From NCBI RefSeq assembly GCF_014050145.1, contig NZ_JACFYF010000010.1, positions 1-64,000 of the forward strand: 64,000 nt of DNA, given 5' to 3'. Positions 1 to 8,321 of this stretch are shown piece by piece (within the stretch, counting starts at the first letter, position 1; each line of letters starts with the position of its first letter). This DNA is from Vibrio marinisediminis. Lineage in GTDB: Bacteria > Pseudomonadota > Gammaproteobacteria > Enterobacterales > Vibrionaceae. Below the pieces are notes generated by a model that made no database searches, was not told the origin of the DNA, and saw only the letters and a list, made by a program, of their open reading frames with translations. Position numbers and translations under genes: made by a program.

Positions 1-168
1 GACGCAAAAGTACAAGCGCTAATGGCTGCGGCTCAAAAGCTAATGGAAATTGCTCAGCAACAAGCGCAAGCACAACAAGCTGAAGGCGCTGATGCTGGCG
101 ACGCTCAATCTAAAGAAGATGACGTTGTAGACGCGGAATTCGAAGAAGTTAAAGACGACAAAAAATAA
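1..168 (+). CDS. dnaK: DnaK (Hsp70), C-terminal end only
   Basis: The window opens inside this gene in frame 1 and shows its last 55 codons. The Gln/Ala-rich helical tail and the acidic ending [15 protein letters not shown] are the typical C-terminus of gamma-proteobacterial DnaK, the cytoplasmic ATP-dependent chaperone that works with DnaJ and GrpE. The EEV-containing tail is the usual flexible acidic end. The next gene is dnaJ on the same strand, 304 bp downstream, as expected. The ATPase and substrate-binding domains lie outside the window. Confidence 0.95.
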   Translation, partial: DAKVQALMAAAQKLMEIAQQQAQAQQAEGADAGDAQSKEDDVVDAEFEEVKDDKK

Positions 169-201
169 TTTATCGTCGCTATAGCGTGTGACTTCTATGT
201 C

Positions 202-238
202 GAGAGTGCTCACTTACACTTGTAAGCTGCGCGCTCTC
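202..238 (+). other. imperfect hairpin in the dnaK-dnaJ spacer
   Basis: GAGAGTGC (202-209) can pair with GCGCTCTC (231-238) through seven Watson-Crick pairs and one G-U. CTTAC and GTAAG form a nested inner stem. No T-run follows, so it is not a normal intrinsic terminator. It would form in a dnaK-dnaJ readthrough transcript. Confidence 0.45.
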
Positions 239-292
239 TCCTTGAACTAACGCGTTCTAGCTTAGATAAATCGTTTTTAGAATCTAACGATG

Positions 293-320
293 CGGGCGTC
301 AGAGGTAACTCTAACGCCCG
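293..320 (+). terminator. GC-rich hairpin, weak terminator or attenuator
   Basis: CGGGCGT-c-AGAG, loop GTAA, CTCT-a-ACGCCCG forms an 11-pair hairpin with one internal mismatch. It is followed by TATGTTTGTT, a poor U-tract. It could partially terminate dnaK transcripts and so lower dnaJ relative to dnaK. Confidence 0.45.
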
Positions 321-472
321 TATGTTTGTTAATGAAGGTTGTCTTTCTAGCTAAGTACTTTGCCAGAGTTTAGATCTGGAATTGAGTGAAAAGCTTTTAG
401 CTAGAATGAGATAAACAATAAATGGCTCTAATGTTTAGGGCTATTTGTAGCAAAGAATTGGTGACGAAAAGC

Positions 473-1618
473 ATGTCAAAACGTGATTTTTACGAAGTAT
501 TAGGCGTAAGCCGTGATGCAGAAGAACGCGATATTAAAAAGGCGTACAAACGCTTAGCGATGAAATTCCACCCTGACCGCAATCAGGGTGATGAAACTGC
601 GTCAGACAAGTTTAAAGAAGTAAAAGAAGCGTACGAAATCCTAACTGACCCGCAAAAGAAAGCGGCGTACGACCAATATGGTCATGCGGCTTTTGAACAA
701 GGTGGCGGTGGCTACGGCGGTGGTTTTGGTGGCGGCGGTGCTGATTTCGGTGATATTTTTGGTGACGTATTTGGCGATATCTTTGGCGGTGGTCGTCGTG
801 GCGGCGGTGGTCAACGTGCACAACGCGGCGCCGATTTACGTTACAACATGGAACTGACTCTTGAAGAGGCGGTTCGTGGCGTATCAAAAGAGATTGAAAT
901 CCCAACACTAGTGCATTGTGATTCTTGTAACGGTAGTGGTGCGAAGAAAGGTTCTTCAGCTGATACATGTGGTACGTGTCATGGTCATGGTCAGGTGCAA
1001 ATGCGCCAAGGTTTCTTTGCTGTTCAACAAACTTGTCCTACTTGTCATGGTAAAGGCAAGATCATCAAAGACCCTTGTAACGAGTGTCATGGTCAAGGTC
1101 GCAAACAGAAAACCAAAACCCTTAATGTTAAGATCCCTGCAGGTGTGGACACAGGTGATCGCATTCGTTTATCTGGTGAAGGTGAAGCGGGTGAGATGGG
1201 CGCTCCAGCGGGCGACTTGTATGTTCAAGTCCATGTTAAAGAGCACCATATTTTCGAACGTGAAGGCAACAACCTCTACTGTGAAGTGCCTGTAAGCTTT
1301 GCTATGGCAGCGTTAGGTGGTGAAGTTGAAGTGCCTACCCTTGATGGTCGCGTAAATTTAAAAGTACCAACAGAGACTCAAACTGGTCGTATGTTCCGTA
1401 TGCGCGGTAAAGGTGTTAAAGGTGTTCGCGGTGGTGGTATTGGTGACTTGATCGTCAAGCTAGTAGTCGAAACGCCAGTGAACCTGAGCGCGCGTCAAAA
1501 AGAGCTGCTAAAAGAGTTTGAAGAAACATGTGGTGGTGATGCGGCTACCAAGCATAAGCCAAAATCTGAAGGTTTCTTTAATGGCGTTAAGAAATTCTTC
1601 GATGATTTAACCAGCTAA
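473..1618 (+). CDS. dnaJ: Molecular chaperone DnaJ (Hsp40)
   Basis: DnaJ is the cytoplasmic co-chaperone that delivers unfolded clients to DnaK and stimulates its ATPase. The N-terminal J domain shows the invariant HPD at residues 33-35. A Gly/Phe-rich linker (about 75-110) follows, then four CxxCxGxG zinc repeats ([32 protein letters not shown]), then the C-terminal substrate-binding domain. The 381-residue length is normal for the family. The reading frame is open upstream to 422, but [11 protein letters not shown] at 473 matches the family start. It follows dnaK and ends at a strong terminator. Confidence 0.98.
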   Translation: MSKRDFYEVLGVSRDAEERDIKKAYKRLAMKFHPDRNQGDETASDKFKEVKEAYEILTDPQKKAAYDQYGHAAFEQGGGGYGGGFGGGGADFGDIFGDVFGDIFGGGRRGGGGQRAQRGADLRYNMELTLEEAVRGVSKEIEIPTLVHCDSCNGSGAKKGSSADTCGTCHGHGQVQMRQGFFAVQQTCPTCHGKGKIIKDPCNECHGQGRKQKTKTLNVKIPAGVDTGDRIRLSGEGEAGEMGAPAGDLYVQVHVKEHHIFEREGNNLYCEVPVSFAMAALGGEVEVPTLDGRVNLKVPTETQTGRMFRMRGKGVKGVRGGGIGDLIVKLVVETPVNLSARQKELLKEFEETCGGDAATKHKPKSEGFFNGVKKFFDDLTS

Positions 1619-1638
1619 TTGGTTAATACAGCATATTT

Positions 1639-1669
1639 AAAAAAGCCTGCTTACTAGCAGGCTTTTTTT
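1639..1669. terminator. intrinsic terminator after dnaJ
   Basis: AAAAGCCTGC, loop TTACTA, GCAGGCTTTTTTT. A-runs and T-runs flank both sides, so it can also end pilE transcripts arriving from the minus strand. Confidence 0.9.
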
Positions 1670-1718
1670 ACATCTAGAGATTAGGTTGAGGCTGATGGGT
1701 TCTGTTTTAAAGCTATTC

Positions 1719-2150
1719 TCACTGCCAACAGGCTTCAGGTCTCCCGTGACCGGAGTGATCAAGGGTAATGATATCATTGTGGTTACTAAGACAAGCATCT
1801 TGCTCTTGGTTCATTTGTGGATCGGCACTAATGGTATAGCTCTGACTATCTGCCGTTATCGTAATTAAATAATCGCTACTGTTACTGTCGCAAAGCTGGC
1901 AGCTCCCCCCTGACATAATGACGTCGCGTGCATCACTGTAACCACCGTTATAGCCGTTTTCCAAGTAGAGTTGAATTCGAGCAAGATCACTCAGAGCCGC
2001 TGCTCGATTCCCCTGAATCAGTTGTGTTTGGTAAGTAGGATAGGCGAATGAGGCGAGTAAGGCGATTATTCCGACTACAATCAGCAGTTCGATCAATGTC
2101 ATTGCTTTTAGATGTTTTTTTCTTACTTTGCAGTCAATAATCAGAGCCAT
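1719..2150 (-). CDS. pilE: Type IV pilus minor pilin, PilE-like
   Basis: The protein is a type IV prepilin. A short basic leader (KVRKKHLKA) precedes MTLIELLIVVGIIALLASFAYP, with the conserved Glu at +5 of the mature protein and the long hydrophobic alpha-1 helix. The C-terminal half has a short CxxC and a further Cys, compatible with a disulfide-bounded D-region. The frame is open to 2228, but ATG at 2150 gives a sensible 16-residue leader; ATG at 2174 is an alternative. The residue before the expected PilD cut is Ala rather than the usual Gly. It is divergent from the other minor pilin genes starting at 2253. Confidence 0.82.
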   Translation of the reverse strand: MALIIDCKVRKKHLKAMTLIELLIVVGIIALLASFAYPTYQTQLIQGNRAAALSDLARIQLYLENGYNGGYSDARDVIMSGGSCQLCDSNSSDYLITITADSQSYTISADPQMNQEQDACLSNHNDIITLDHSGHGRPEACWQ

Positions 2151-2183
2151 TTCGAGGAGTTCCTGTTTATCCATCAGCTCAAT

Positions 2184-2205
2184 TTTGATTACTGTTAGCA
2201 TCAAA
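2184..2205. promoter_or_regulatory. operator-like palindrome between divergent pilins
   Basis: TTTGAT (2184-2189) and ATCAAA (2200-2205) form a perfect inverted repeat with a 10-base spacer, lying between the divergent pilE and fimT genes. The spacing does not fit CRP (TGTGA-N6-TCACA). The regulator, if any, is unknown. Confidence 0.3.
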
Positions 2206-2252
2206 GCAAGATTGAAATGATCAGCCACGCTGTTTACAAAGGATTTTGGGAA

Positions 2253-2762
2253 ATGGGTCGAGGCTTTAACCTTCTTGAACTGACGATCATTATTGCGATT
2301 CTCTCCATCCTTTTATTGATGGCGGTTCCTAGTTTTGATGGAATCATGAGCCGAGTTAAGATGAAGCGACTAGCGAGTGAGCTCAATAGCTTTTTGGTTC
2401 AAGCTAAGTCTGAAGCCGTGACGCGGAACAAAAAACTGTATGTCCACTTTTCATTTAATACCGACAATAGCATCTCTAACGGTAGTTGGTATATCCAGCT
2501 TACTGACTCAGCCTCATCCACTGGTAATCAGTTGCTCTACTTCAGCGGCGCACCGTTCAATAAGATAGAGATCAGCCACAGTTATAACCCTGCTTACATT
2601 ACTTTCGACCAAGTTCGAGGTCGTCCTAATGGGGGCACAATCGAATTTTTCTCTGTTACGGATACGGTAAATAGACTTAAGGCTGTGATGGCGAACCCAC
2701 CGGGAAGAATCAAGGTTTGTGCAACCAGTGGAGCTGCCTATGGCTACCCATCCTGCAGTTAG
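2253..2762 (+). CDS. fimT: FimT/GspH-type minor pilin
   Basis: This is a short-leader prepilin, MGRG|FNLLELTI, with Gly at -1, Phe at +1 and Glu at +5, followed by a hydrophobic helix. The C-terminal part ends in a Cys pair. Family knowledge: FimT is a minor pilin that can bind DNA through a C-terminal GRxR motif in other gamma-proteobacteria. Here the equivalent position reads GRIK (residues 151-154), just before VC. ATG at 2253 was chosen because it gives the compact leader; ATG at 2217 would give a 16-residue leader. The end overlaps pilW by 23 bases, so the genes are likely translationally coupled. Confidence 0.82.
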   Translation: MGRGFNLLELTIIIAILSILLLMAVPSFDGIMSRVKMKRLASELNSFLVQAKSEAVTRNKKLYVHFSFNTDNSISNGSWYIQLTDSASSTGNQLLYFSGAPFNKIEISHSYNPAYITFDQVRGRPNGGTIEFFSVTDTVNRLKAVMANPPGRIKVCATSGAAYGYPSCS

Positions 2763-3351
2763 TTCCGTCAAAGGTTTCACCGTCATCGAATTTATTGTTT
2801 CTGCTGCGATTGGAGGTGTAGCGCTTGGGATCATAGGTTCAATTTTTATTTCCGCACAGAATGTAGCGCATCAAAAAAGCCAACAACTTAATCTATTACA
2901 GTCTCTCACCAGTACGTTTCAGACCATTGAAGAAGATATTCAACGCGCGGGCTTTGATAGTGCCCAAGGGCAAAGCTTAACCTTATCAGGCGCGACAAGT
3001 GTCATTACGCAAAATGGTGGCAGCGAATTTGGTATGGCGTATTACCGACAGATGGTCGACAACAAGAATTACCGTAGCCTTCGCTATTACTTAAATGATG
3101 GCAAACTGATTTTGTGTGAGCAGGGAGTATTGGTTAAAAGTGAGATAAAAGCATTAACCGACATTGCAAGTTGTCGCTCTTTATTGGATCAAAACATTGT
3201 TCAAGTAACGTCGTTTGCATTGTCATCTACCCCTTTGATCAATACCAATGCCACCAGTGCTATTTGGCATCTTTCTATATCAGCACATACCGTCGATAAC
3301 GCCTATCAGCGTCAACTCGCAGTCGATATTAAGCAAAGGAATTGGCAATGA
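2740..3351 (+). CDS. pilW: Type IV pilus minor pilin, PilW-like
   Basis: The prepilin motif is SSVKG|FTVIEFIVSAAIGG, with Gly at -1, Phe at +1 and Glu at +5, followed by a membrane helix. The remainder is a PilW-type globular region. ATG at 2740 is favoured over the upstream in-frame start at 2719 because GGAG sits six bases before it at 2730-2733. The gene overlaps the ends of fimT and the following pilX-like gene. PilW belongs to the minor pilin complex that primes pilus assembly at the inner membrane. Confidence 0.8.
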   Translation: MATHPAVSSVKGFTVIEFIVSAAIGGVALGIIGSIFISAQNVAHQKSQQLNLLQSLTSTFQTIEEDIQRAGFDSAQGQSLTLSGATSVITQNGGSEFGMAYYRQMVDNKNYRSLRYYLNDGKLILCEQGVLVKSEIKALTDIASCRSLLDQNIVQVTSFALSSTPLINTNATSAIWHLSISAHTVDNAYQRQLAVDIKQRNWQ

Positions 3352-4580
3352 ATTTACAACGCGGTGCGGTAACCATCATTGTGACGTCTGTTCTGCTTTC
3401 AGCGATGTTGTTGTTGGTGATGGGGAGCTATCGAGCCACTTTTCACCAAATAAAAGTTGGGCAAAACGAATTGAAATCGCGAGTGAATCATTGGCAGGCT
3501 GAAGGCGCGATCGAATGTTTGTTCACTTATATTCAAACCATGTCAGAAGACCCCGCAAATCTTACGCAAGGCAGTAGCCATGCAGCGTTTGCGGCTGTGC
3601 AAAATATCTGCTTATCGGATACGAGTCGACAGTCGTTATTCACCAAGCTCGATGCATTGAGCAATTACCGTTTGATTTACCGCTTTGATGGGGTGGATCT
3701 AATCAGCAAGACCATTGTTCAGCTTGTTGGGACGGGCAGTGGGGTGATTCAATCTCGAGGACCGCTTATTTTAAATGGTTCACTAGAAATATGGCCGGAC
3801 GTGACAGGGAAAAAGATCGATGGTCAGGATGAATGTGTGGCGATTCGTTATGCACAAGAGATTGATTACACCTATTCAGGGAGTGGGTTGCAGACGGTCA
3901 ACCCATTAAATGATGGTCCTTATGCTGGCTATGCAGGGGTTTGTCACCAGTCGACGAAAACTAATCTCAGTGTTAGCAAAAACAGCGCCTCAGATCCAAG
4001 CAAAGTGCATTTTAAGAATGACATGATAAAAGACAGCAGTTTGGACCCTTTTCGGTCTTTCTTCGGTTCTCCTCGTTCACAGCTTAACGATGTTCGTGCT
4101 AGCTACAAAGTTATTGCTGGCTCAAAAAGCAATTGTGATCAACTAATTGCTAATGCTTTTGCTTCAACTGACAAGGTGTGGGTTCAAGGAGACTGCGATC
4201 TTGGAAGTGGGCACGCTTTGACGCTGCTACCTAACACGCCAAGAAAGCTCGTTGTAGAGAACGGTGTCTTTGGTGTTTATTCGGCGGTGGTGTTTTATGG
4301 GGCGATGTATCACCTCTATCAGCCTTCAACACCAGTGGACTTGACGGCGAACTGGAGTGGAACAACCAGCGGCATCTACTTACCGGCGAGCCATAAGTCG
4401 TCAGTGGCGCATTTTCAAGCGGGCTCTTTTGTCAGCACCGGAGGCTTAATTCTCGATTTACCCAATACATCGACTTACTTCTTCAATTCGATGGTGTTCA
4501 AATATGATCGCTCTGCGTCAGGTAGCGGGGGCGGTTCTTCTTCGTATGTATGGCTGAAAGGATCATGGAGTGACTTATAA
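3348..4580 (+). CDS. PilX-like pilus assembly protein
   Basis: The N-terminus, MNLQRGAVTIIVTSVLLSA, resembles the PilX N-terminal region: QRGA followed by a hydrophobic helix and no Glu at +5. The remaining roughly 380 residues form a large periplasmic domain I do not recognise by motif, with scattered Cys and a Gly/Ser-rich stretch near the C-terminus. ATG at 3348 has AAGGA eight bases upstream. The gene overlaps pilW by 4 bases and pilV by 11. Its position between pilW and pilV is the usual place for pilX. At 410 residues it is longer than typical PilX. Confidence 0.7.
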   Translation: MNLQRGAVTIIVTSVLLSAMLLLVMGSYRATFHQIKVGQNELKSRVNHWQAEGAIECLFTYIQTMSEDPANLTQGSSHAAFAAVQNICLSDTSRQSLFTKLDALSNYRLIYRFDGVDLISKTIVQLVGTGSGVIQSRGPLILNGSLEIWPDVTGKKIDGQDECVAIRYAQEIDYTYSGSGLQTVNPLNDGPYAGYAGVCHQSTKTNLSVSKNSASDPSKVHFKNDMIKDSSLDPFRSFFGSPRSQLNDVRASYKVIAGSKSNCDQLIANAFASTDKVWVQGDCDLGSGHALTLLPNTPRKLVVENGVFGVYSAVVFYGAMYHLYQPSTPVDLTANWSGTTSGIYLPASHKSSVAHFQAGSFVSTGGLILDLPNTSTYFFNSMVFKYDRSASGSGGGSSSYVWLKGSWSDL

Positions 4581-5025
4581 GCAGAACGGGTTCAGTTTGT
4601 TTGAAGTGATGGTATCGCTCGTATTGATCACTATTGCCGCATTAGGATTAATAAAGTTACAAGCTAATCTAGAACAAAAAGCCACATTTACCTTGCAGCA
4701 AATCGAAGCTGTGCATTTTGCTGAAAGACAGTTAGAGCTGTTTCGTGCTCGAGCCAATGACACAGCTGGCAGTACCGGATTGGTGGCATTTTCACAGCTG
4801 GCTTTACCCGCTTATTGTGGTCATGGAATTGATCAGTTAAGTGGCTCCATTTACTCCATAAGTTGTAAAGTTGAGGACGCCGGGGGGATTTTATCTGGAG
4901 AGCTTAAAAATGTCACAGTAACGGTGAGTTGGAATAAACGTGTCGCGGATTACATAGAATTAAGTCCATCTCATGCGGTTTCTTTATCAACAAAACTATC
5001 AAAATACAGCGAATTTGATATGTAA
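4570..5025 (+). CDS. pilV: Type IV pilus minor pilin, PilV-like
   Basis: The prepilin motif is MTYKQNG|FSLFEVMVSLVLITIAALG, with Gly at -1, Phe at +1 and Glu at +5. The FSLFEVMVSLVLI core is typical of PilV. The start is GTG at 4570 inside the end of the pilX-like gene, supported by AAAGGA at 4557-4562. Two Cys in the second half may form a disulfide. It is the last gene of the fimT-pilW-pilX-pilV unit, and no clear hairpin terminator follows it. Confidence 0.82.
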   Translation: MTYKQNGFSLFEVMVSLVLITIAALGLIKLQANLEQKATFTLQQIEAVHFAERQLELFRARANDTAGSTGLVAFSQLALPAYCGHGIDQLSGSIYSISCKVEDAGGILSGELKNVTVTVSWNKRVADYIELSPSHAVSLSTKLSKYSEFDM

Positions 5026-5279
5026 CAAAATGTTTCTAGCACGAAAAATACGGTAAAGGTTTCGAAATGGTTTCGTCATTGTATTTTATGTGATGTTGAT
5101 GTGTGTCTTTATTGTTGTGGAGCGTTGTTAAATTTGCAAATTAGGTCTCTAAATGTAGTTTTTCTTTCGGGGTGATGTGCTTTTGTGTGATGTATTTAAT
5201 AAAATGCTTAATTAGCTAAAGACCACTAAAACTATTTCTAAAGGTCACCGGCAATTACAACATCACATATGGAATTACC

Positions 5280-6839
5280 ATGAGTAACCAAGCTGCAAAT
5301 AAAGCACCATTGCCAAAGCCGAAGGGTATGGATCGCTTTCTAAACGCTATTGAGCGCGTCGGCAATAAAATTCCAGATCCAGCGATCCTGTTCTTCTGGG
5401 CGTTAATGATTACATGGGTAACATCAGCACTTTTATCGAATGTTACGTTCGATCTAGTCAACCCTCGAACTGGTGATGCTCTAACCGTTTCTAACTTGCT
5501 AACGGGTGAGTCTCTGGCTAACTTTTTAGCTAACATGGTGACGACGTTTACAAGCTTTGCTCCACTGGGTATCGTTCTCGTTGCAATGCTGGGTGTTGGT
5601 GTGGCGGACTCTTCAGGCTTTATTACTACCGGCCTAAAGAAAATGCTTAACTTTACGCCTGCGAAACTATTAACACCTATGCTGATCCTGGTTGCGATTG
5701 TGTCGCACACCGCTGCGGATGCCGGCTATGTGTTGGTTATTCCACTAGGTGGTATCATCTTCCACGCTGCGGGTCGTCATCCGCTGGCGGGTATCGCAGC
5801 TGCGTTTGCTGGTGTATCGGGTGGTTTCTCTGCAAACTTTATTCCTTCAGGTATTGATCCATTGTTGGCTGGTTTTACCCAGACAGCGGCTCAAATTCTA
5901 GATCCTGAGTACATTGTTAACCCACTGGCGAACATTTTCTTCACTGGTCTTTCATCAGTCGTTATCGTTGCTATTGGTTGGTATGTAACAGAGAAAGTTA
6001 TTGAACCTCGTCTAGCGAATACACCTATCGATGAAGATGCTGAAAAAGCACCGGATCTAGGTTCATTCACGGAGCTAGAATCGAAAGCATTCCGCTATGC
6101 GGGTTGGTCAATGATGGCGGGTATCGCACTGCTGATTGCTGCGCTAGTGCCTGAAACATCGGCATTGCGTTCGCCAGAAGGTGAAATTACTGCGTTCTCT
6201 GCGCCAGTCATGCGTTCTATCGTTCCGCTGATCTTCATTCTATTTATCATTCCTGGTTACGTGTACGGTCGTGTATCTGGCACGTTCAAGACCAGCAATG
6301 ACATTATCAAAGCAATGGCAAATACCATGTCGACCATGGGTGCTTACATTGTTATGTCATTCTTCTGTGCGCAGTTCCTATCGGCATTTGCACAGTCAAA
6401 CATCGGTACGATGTTGGCGCTATACGGTGCGGAAGGTCTGAAGGCTATGAACCTACCAGGTGAAGCGACAATCGTGGGTATGATTCTACTGACGGCGTCT
6501 GTAAACCTACTTATCGGTTCGGCATCGGCGAAGTGGGCACTAATTGGTCCAATCCTTGTACCAATGTTGATGGCGGTGGGTATTTCTCCTGAGCTATCTC
6601 AAGCGGCTTACCGCGTTGGTGACTCAGTATCGAACATCATTTCCCCGTTAATGGTCTTCTTCCCGCTTGTGGTTGTGTACTGTCAGCGTTATGTGAAGTC
6701 GACAGGTATCGGTACGCTAGCATCGCTAATGATGCCATTCTCTATCGCTATGCTAATTGGTTGGTCTATCTTCCTAATCGCATACTGGATGATTGGTATT
6801 CCACTAGGTGTACAAGCGCCATACACTTACACAATGTAA
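5280..6839 (+). CDS. AbgT-family transporter
   Basis: A 519-residue polytopic inner-membrane protein with about a dozen hydrophobic segments. Its opening (DRFLNAIERVGNKIPDPAILFFW), AADAGYVLVIPLGG and SASAKWALIGPILVPMLM are hallmarks of the AbgT family. Characterised members import p-aminobenzoyl-glutamate (AbgT) or export antifolates (MtrF). No abgA/abgB hydrolase genes lie nearby, so the substrate is open. GGAA precedes the ATG by five bases. It stands alone between a 254 bp spacer and a strong terminator. Confidence 0.88.
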   Translation: MSNQAANKAPLPKPKGMDRFLNAIERVGNKIPDPAILFFWALMITWVTSALLSNVTFDLVNPRTGDALTVSNLLTGESLANFLANMVTTFTSFAPLGIVLVAMLGVGVADSSGFITTGLKKMLNFTPAKLLTPMLILVAIVSHTAADAGYVLVIPLGGIIFHAAGRHPLAGIAAAFAGVSGGFSANFIPSGIDPLLAGFTQTAAQILDPEYIVNPLANIFFTGLSSVVIVAIGWYVTEKVIEPRLANTPIDEDAEKAPDLGSFTELESKAFRYAGWSMMAGIALLIAALVPETSALRSPEGEITAFSAPVMRSIVPLIFILFIIPGYVYGRVSGTFKTSNDIIKAMANTMSTMGAYIVMSFFCAQFLSAFAQSNIGTMLALYGAEGLKAMNLPGEATIVGMILLTASVNLLIGSASAKWALIGPILVPMLMAVGISPELSQAAYRVGDSVSNIISPLMVFFPLVVVYCQRYVKSTGIGTLASLMMPFSIAMLIGWSIFLIAYWMIGIPLGVQAPYTYTM

Positions 6840-6856
6840 GCGACACAAATGGTTAC

Positions 6857-6886
6857 AAGCCTACCCAACCGGGTAGGCTTTTTTTT
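6857..6886 (+). terminator. intrinsic terminator of the AbgT-family gene
   Basis: AAGCCTACCC, loop AACC, GGGTAGGCTT followed by TTTTTT, 17 bases after the stop codon. Confidence 0.92.
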
Positions 6887-6950
6887 ATCTGCGACTCGCT
6901 ATACACTGCATGCGACGGCACATGCCGTTATACATGGAAAATAACAAACT

Positions 6951-8231
6951 ATGAAAATTCTGCTTTTAGTAGGGTTAATTGTTTTAAACGGTTTATTTGC
7001 GATGTCTGAGATCGCATTAGTTGCTGCAAAAACGAGTCGATTGAAACGCATGGCTGAAAAGCATAAAGCTGCTCAAGTCGCACTGGATTTAAAAGAAGAT
7101 CCCACTCGTTTCCTCTCTACCATACAAATAGGTATCACGGTTATCGGTCTGTTGAGCGGTATTGTCGGTGAAGCGACGCTCTCGGTGCCTTTAGCCCAGC
7201 AAATGGAGTTATGGGGTATTGAAGCCACTCAGGCAAATATATTCTCTACTGCAATTGTCGTTGTGGGTATTACTTACTTCGCGATTGTTGTGGGTGAGTT
7301 GGTGCCGAAACGTTTTGCTCAATCGCAGGCAGAAACGATCGCGGTTCTGGTGGCATTGCCTATTTATTGGGTCTCGAAAATCACGACTCCATTTGTATTT
7401 GCACTTTCTTGGTCAACAGAAACCTTGCTTAAATTGCTTGGTCAACGAAACCAAGAGGACAGCGTGACAGAAGATGATATTCACGCCATTGTACGTGAGG
7501 GCTCTGAGTCAGGTGCGATTGAACAAGGCGAGCAAGAGATGATCCGCAATATCTTGCAGCTTGATGACCGATTAGTCAGTTCATTGATGACGCCGCGTCG
7601 AGATATTGATTTTCTCGATATTGATCAGCCTATAGAGCAGTTACTCAAACGTATTCGCTCAACCAAGCACACGGTCTTCCCTGTATGCCAAGGGCATCTA
7701 GAAAAGATGGTTGGTACCGTCTCTGCTAAGGCGCTGCTTAATCAAGCGCACAAGCTGAATGTGCAGGTTATCGTGGGGTTGTGTAAAGCGCCAGTCTATA
7801 TTCCTGAATCAATGAAAGGTTTGCGCCTACTTACTTACTTTAAAGAGTCGGGCAGTGAAATGGCGTTTATCGTCGATGAGTATGGTGACGTTCAAGGTGT
7901 CGTGACTCATTACGACGTATTGGAAGCAATTGCTGGCGAGCTATCGAATAACCCAAATGATTTGTGGGCAGAACCTACTGAAAATGGCTGGTTATTAGAT
8001 GCGTCGATTCCTCTTAGTGAGGTTAAAAATCGTTTAGAGCTCTCTGAACTAGAGGGGGAAAATGAAGGGTTTCAAACTTTAAATGGATTACTCACTTGGC
8101 GAGTGGGACGTTTACCTGAGCAAGGTGAAGTGATCACTTGTCAGCAATGGCAGTTTGAAGTTTTGCTGGTTGAGCATAACCGTATTGTGAGTGTGAAAGC
8201 ATCGCCGCTTGAGCAAGATCAAAACGACTAA
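6951..8231 (+). CDS. CNNM/CorC-HlyC family membrane protein
   Basis: The order of parts is an N-terminal DUF21/CNNM membrane domain (about residues 1-180, with FAMSEIALVAAKTSRLKRMA and FLSTIQIGITVIGLLSG), a tandem CBS module (about 200-330) and a C-terminal CorC_HlyC domain (about 345-420). Family members are linked to Mg2+/Co2+ transport or cation homeostasis; the old label hemolysin is not supported by sequence. The architecture is closest to YtfL-type proteins. It is monocistronic, ending at the terminator before tadA. Confidence 0.88.
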   Translation: MKILLLVGLIVLNGLFAMSEIALVAAKTSRLKRMAEKHKAAQVALDLKEDPTRFLSTIQIGITVIGLLSGIVGEATLSVPLAQQMELWGIEATQANIFSTAIVVVGITYFAIVVGELVPKRFAQSQAETIAVLVALPIYWVSKITTPFVFALSWSTETLLKLLGQRNQEDSVTEDDIHAIVREGSESGAIEQGEQEMIRNILQLDDRLVSSLMTPRRDIDFLDIDQPIEQLLKRIRSTKHTVFPVCQGHLEKMVGTVSAKALLNQAHKLNVQVIVGLCKAPVYIPESMKGLRLLTYFKESGSEMAFIVDEYGDVQGVVTHYDVLEAIAGELSNNPNDLWAEPTENGWLLDASIPLSEVKNRLELSELEGENEGFQTLNGLLTWRVGRLPEQGEVITCQQWQFEVLLVEHNRIVSVKASPLEQDQND

Positions 8232-8263
8232 ACTCTCTTTGGTTGTGTTATAAGGCTAAGATT

Positions 8264-8293
8264 AGGTATGCTTCGCGGCATACCTATTTTTTT
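8264..8293 (+). terminator. terminator of the CNNM gene
   Basis: AGGTATGC, loop TTCGCG, GCATACCT followed by ATTTTTTTTAT. It lies just before the tadA ribosome binding site. Confidence 0.85.
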
Positions 8294-8321
8294 ATATTTG
8301 TTTCTATAGTTGGAGCCCAGT

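Larger units (their letters stand above)
169..472 (+). other. dnaK-dnaJ intergenic region with two hairpins
   Basis: This 304 bp gap holds no convincing gene. It contains two strong inverted repeats, listed separately at 202-238 and 293-320. Neither is followed by a good T-run, so both genes may still be co-transcribed, with the hairpins acting as processing or stability elements. I found no clear sigma-32 promoter; a CTTGAA at about 241-246 resembles the heat-shock -35 but has no matching -10. Confidence 0.6.

Noticed and set aside
612-968. Long antisense reading frame opposite dnaJ
   Set aside because: It lies entirely inside the dnaJ J-domain and Gly-rich region, and its His/Arg-rich composition is that of a shadow of Gly-rich coding DNA.
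2184-2205. CRP site between pilE and fimT
   Set aside because: The inverted repeat has the wrong spacing (TTTGA-N12-TCAAA) for CRP, which needs TGTGA-N6-TCACA.
3248-3502. Plus-strand frame of 84 codons overlapping pilW and the pilX-like gene
   Set aside because: Both overlapped genes have prepilin features and good starts; this frame has neither.
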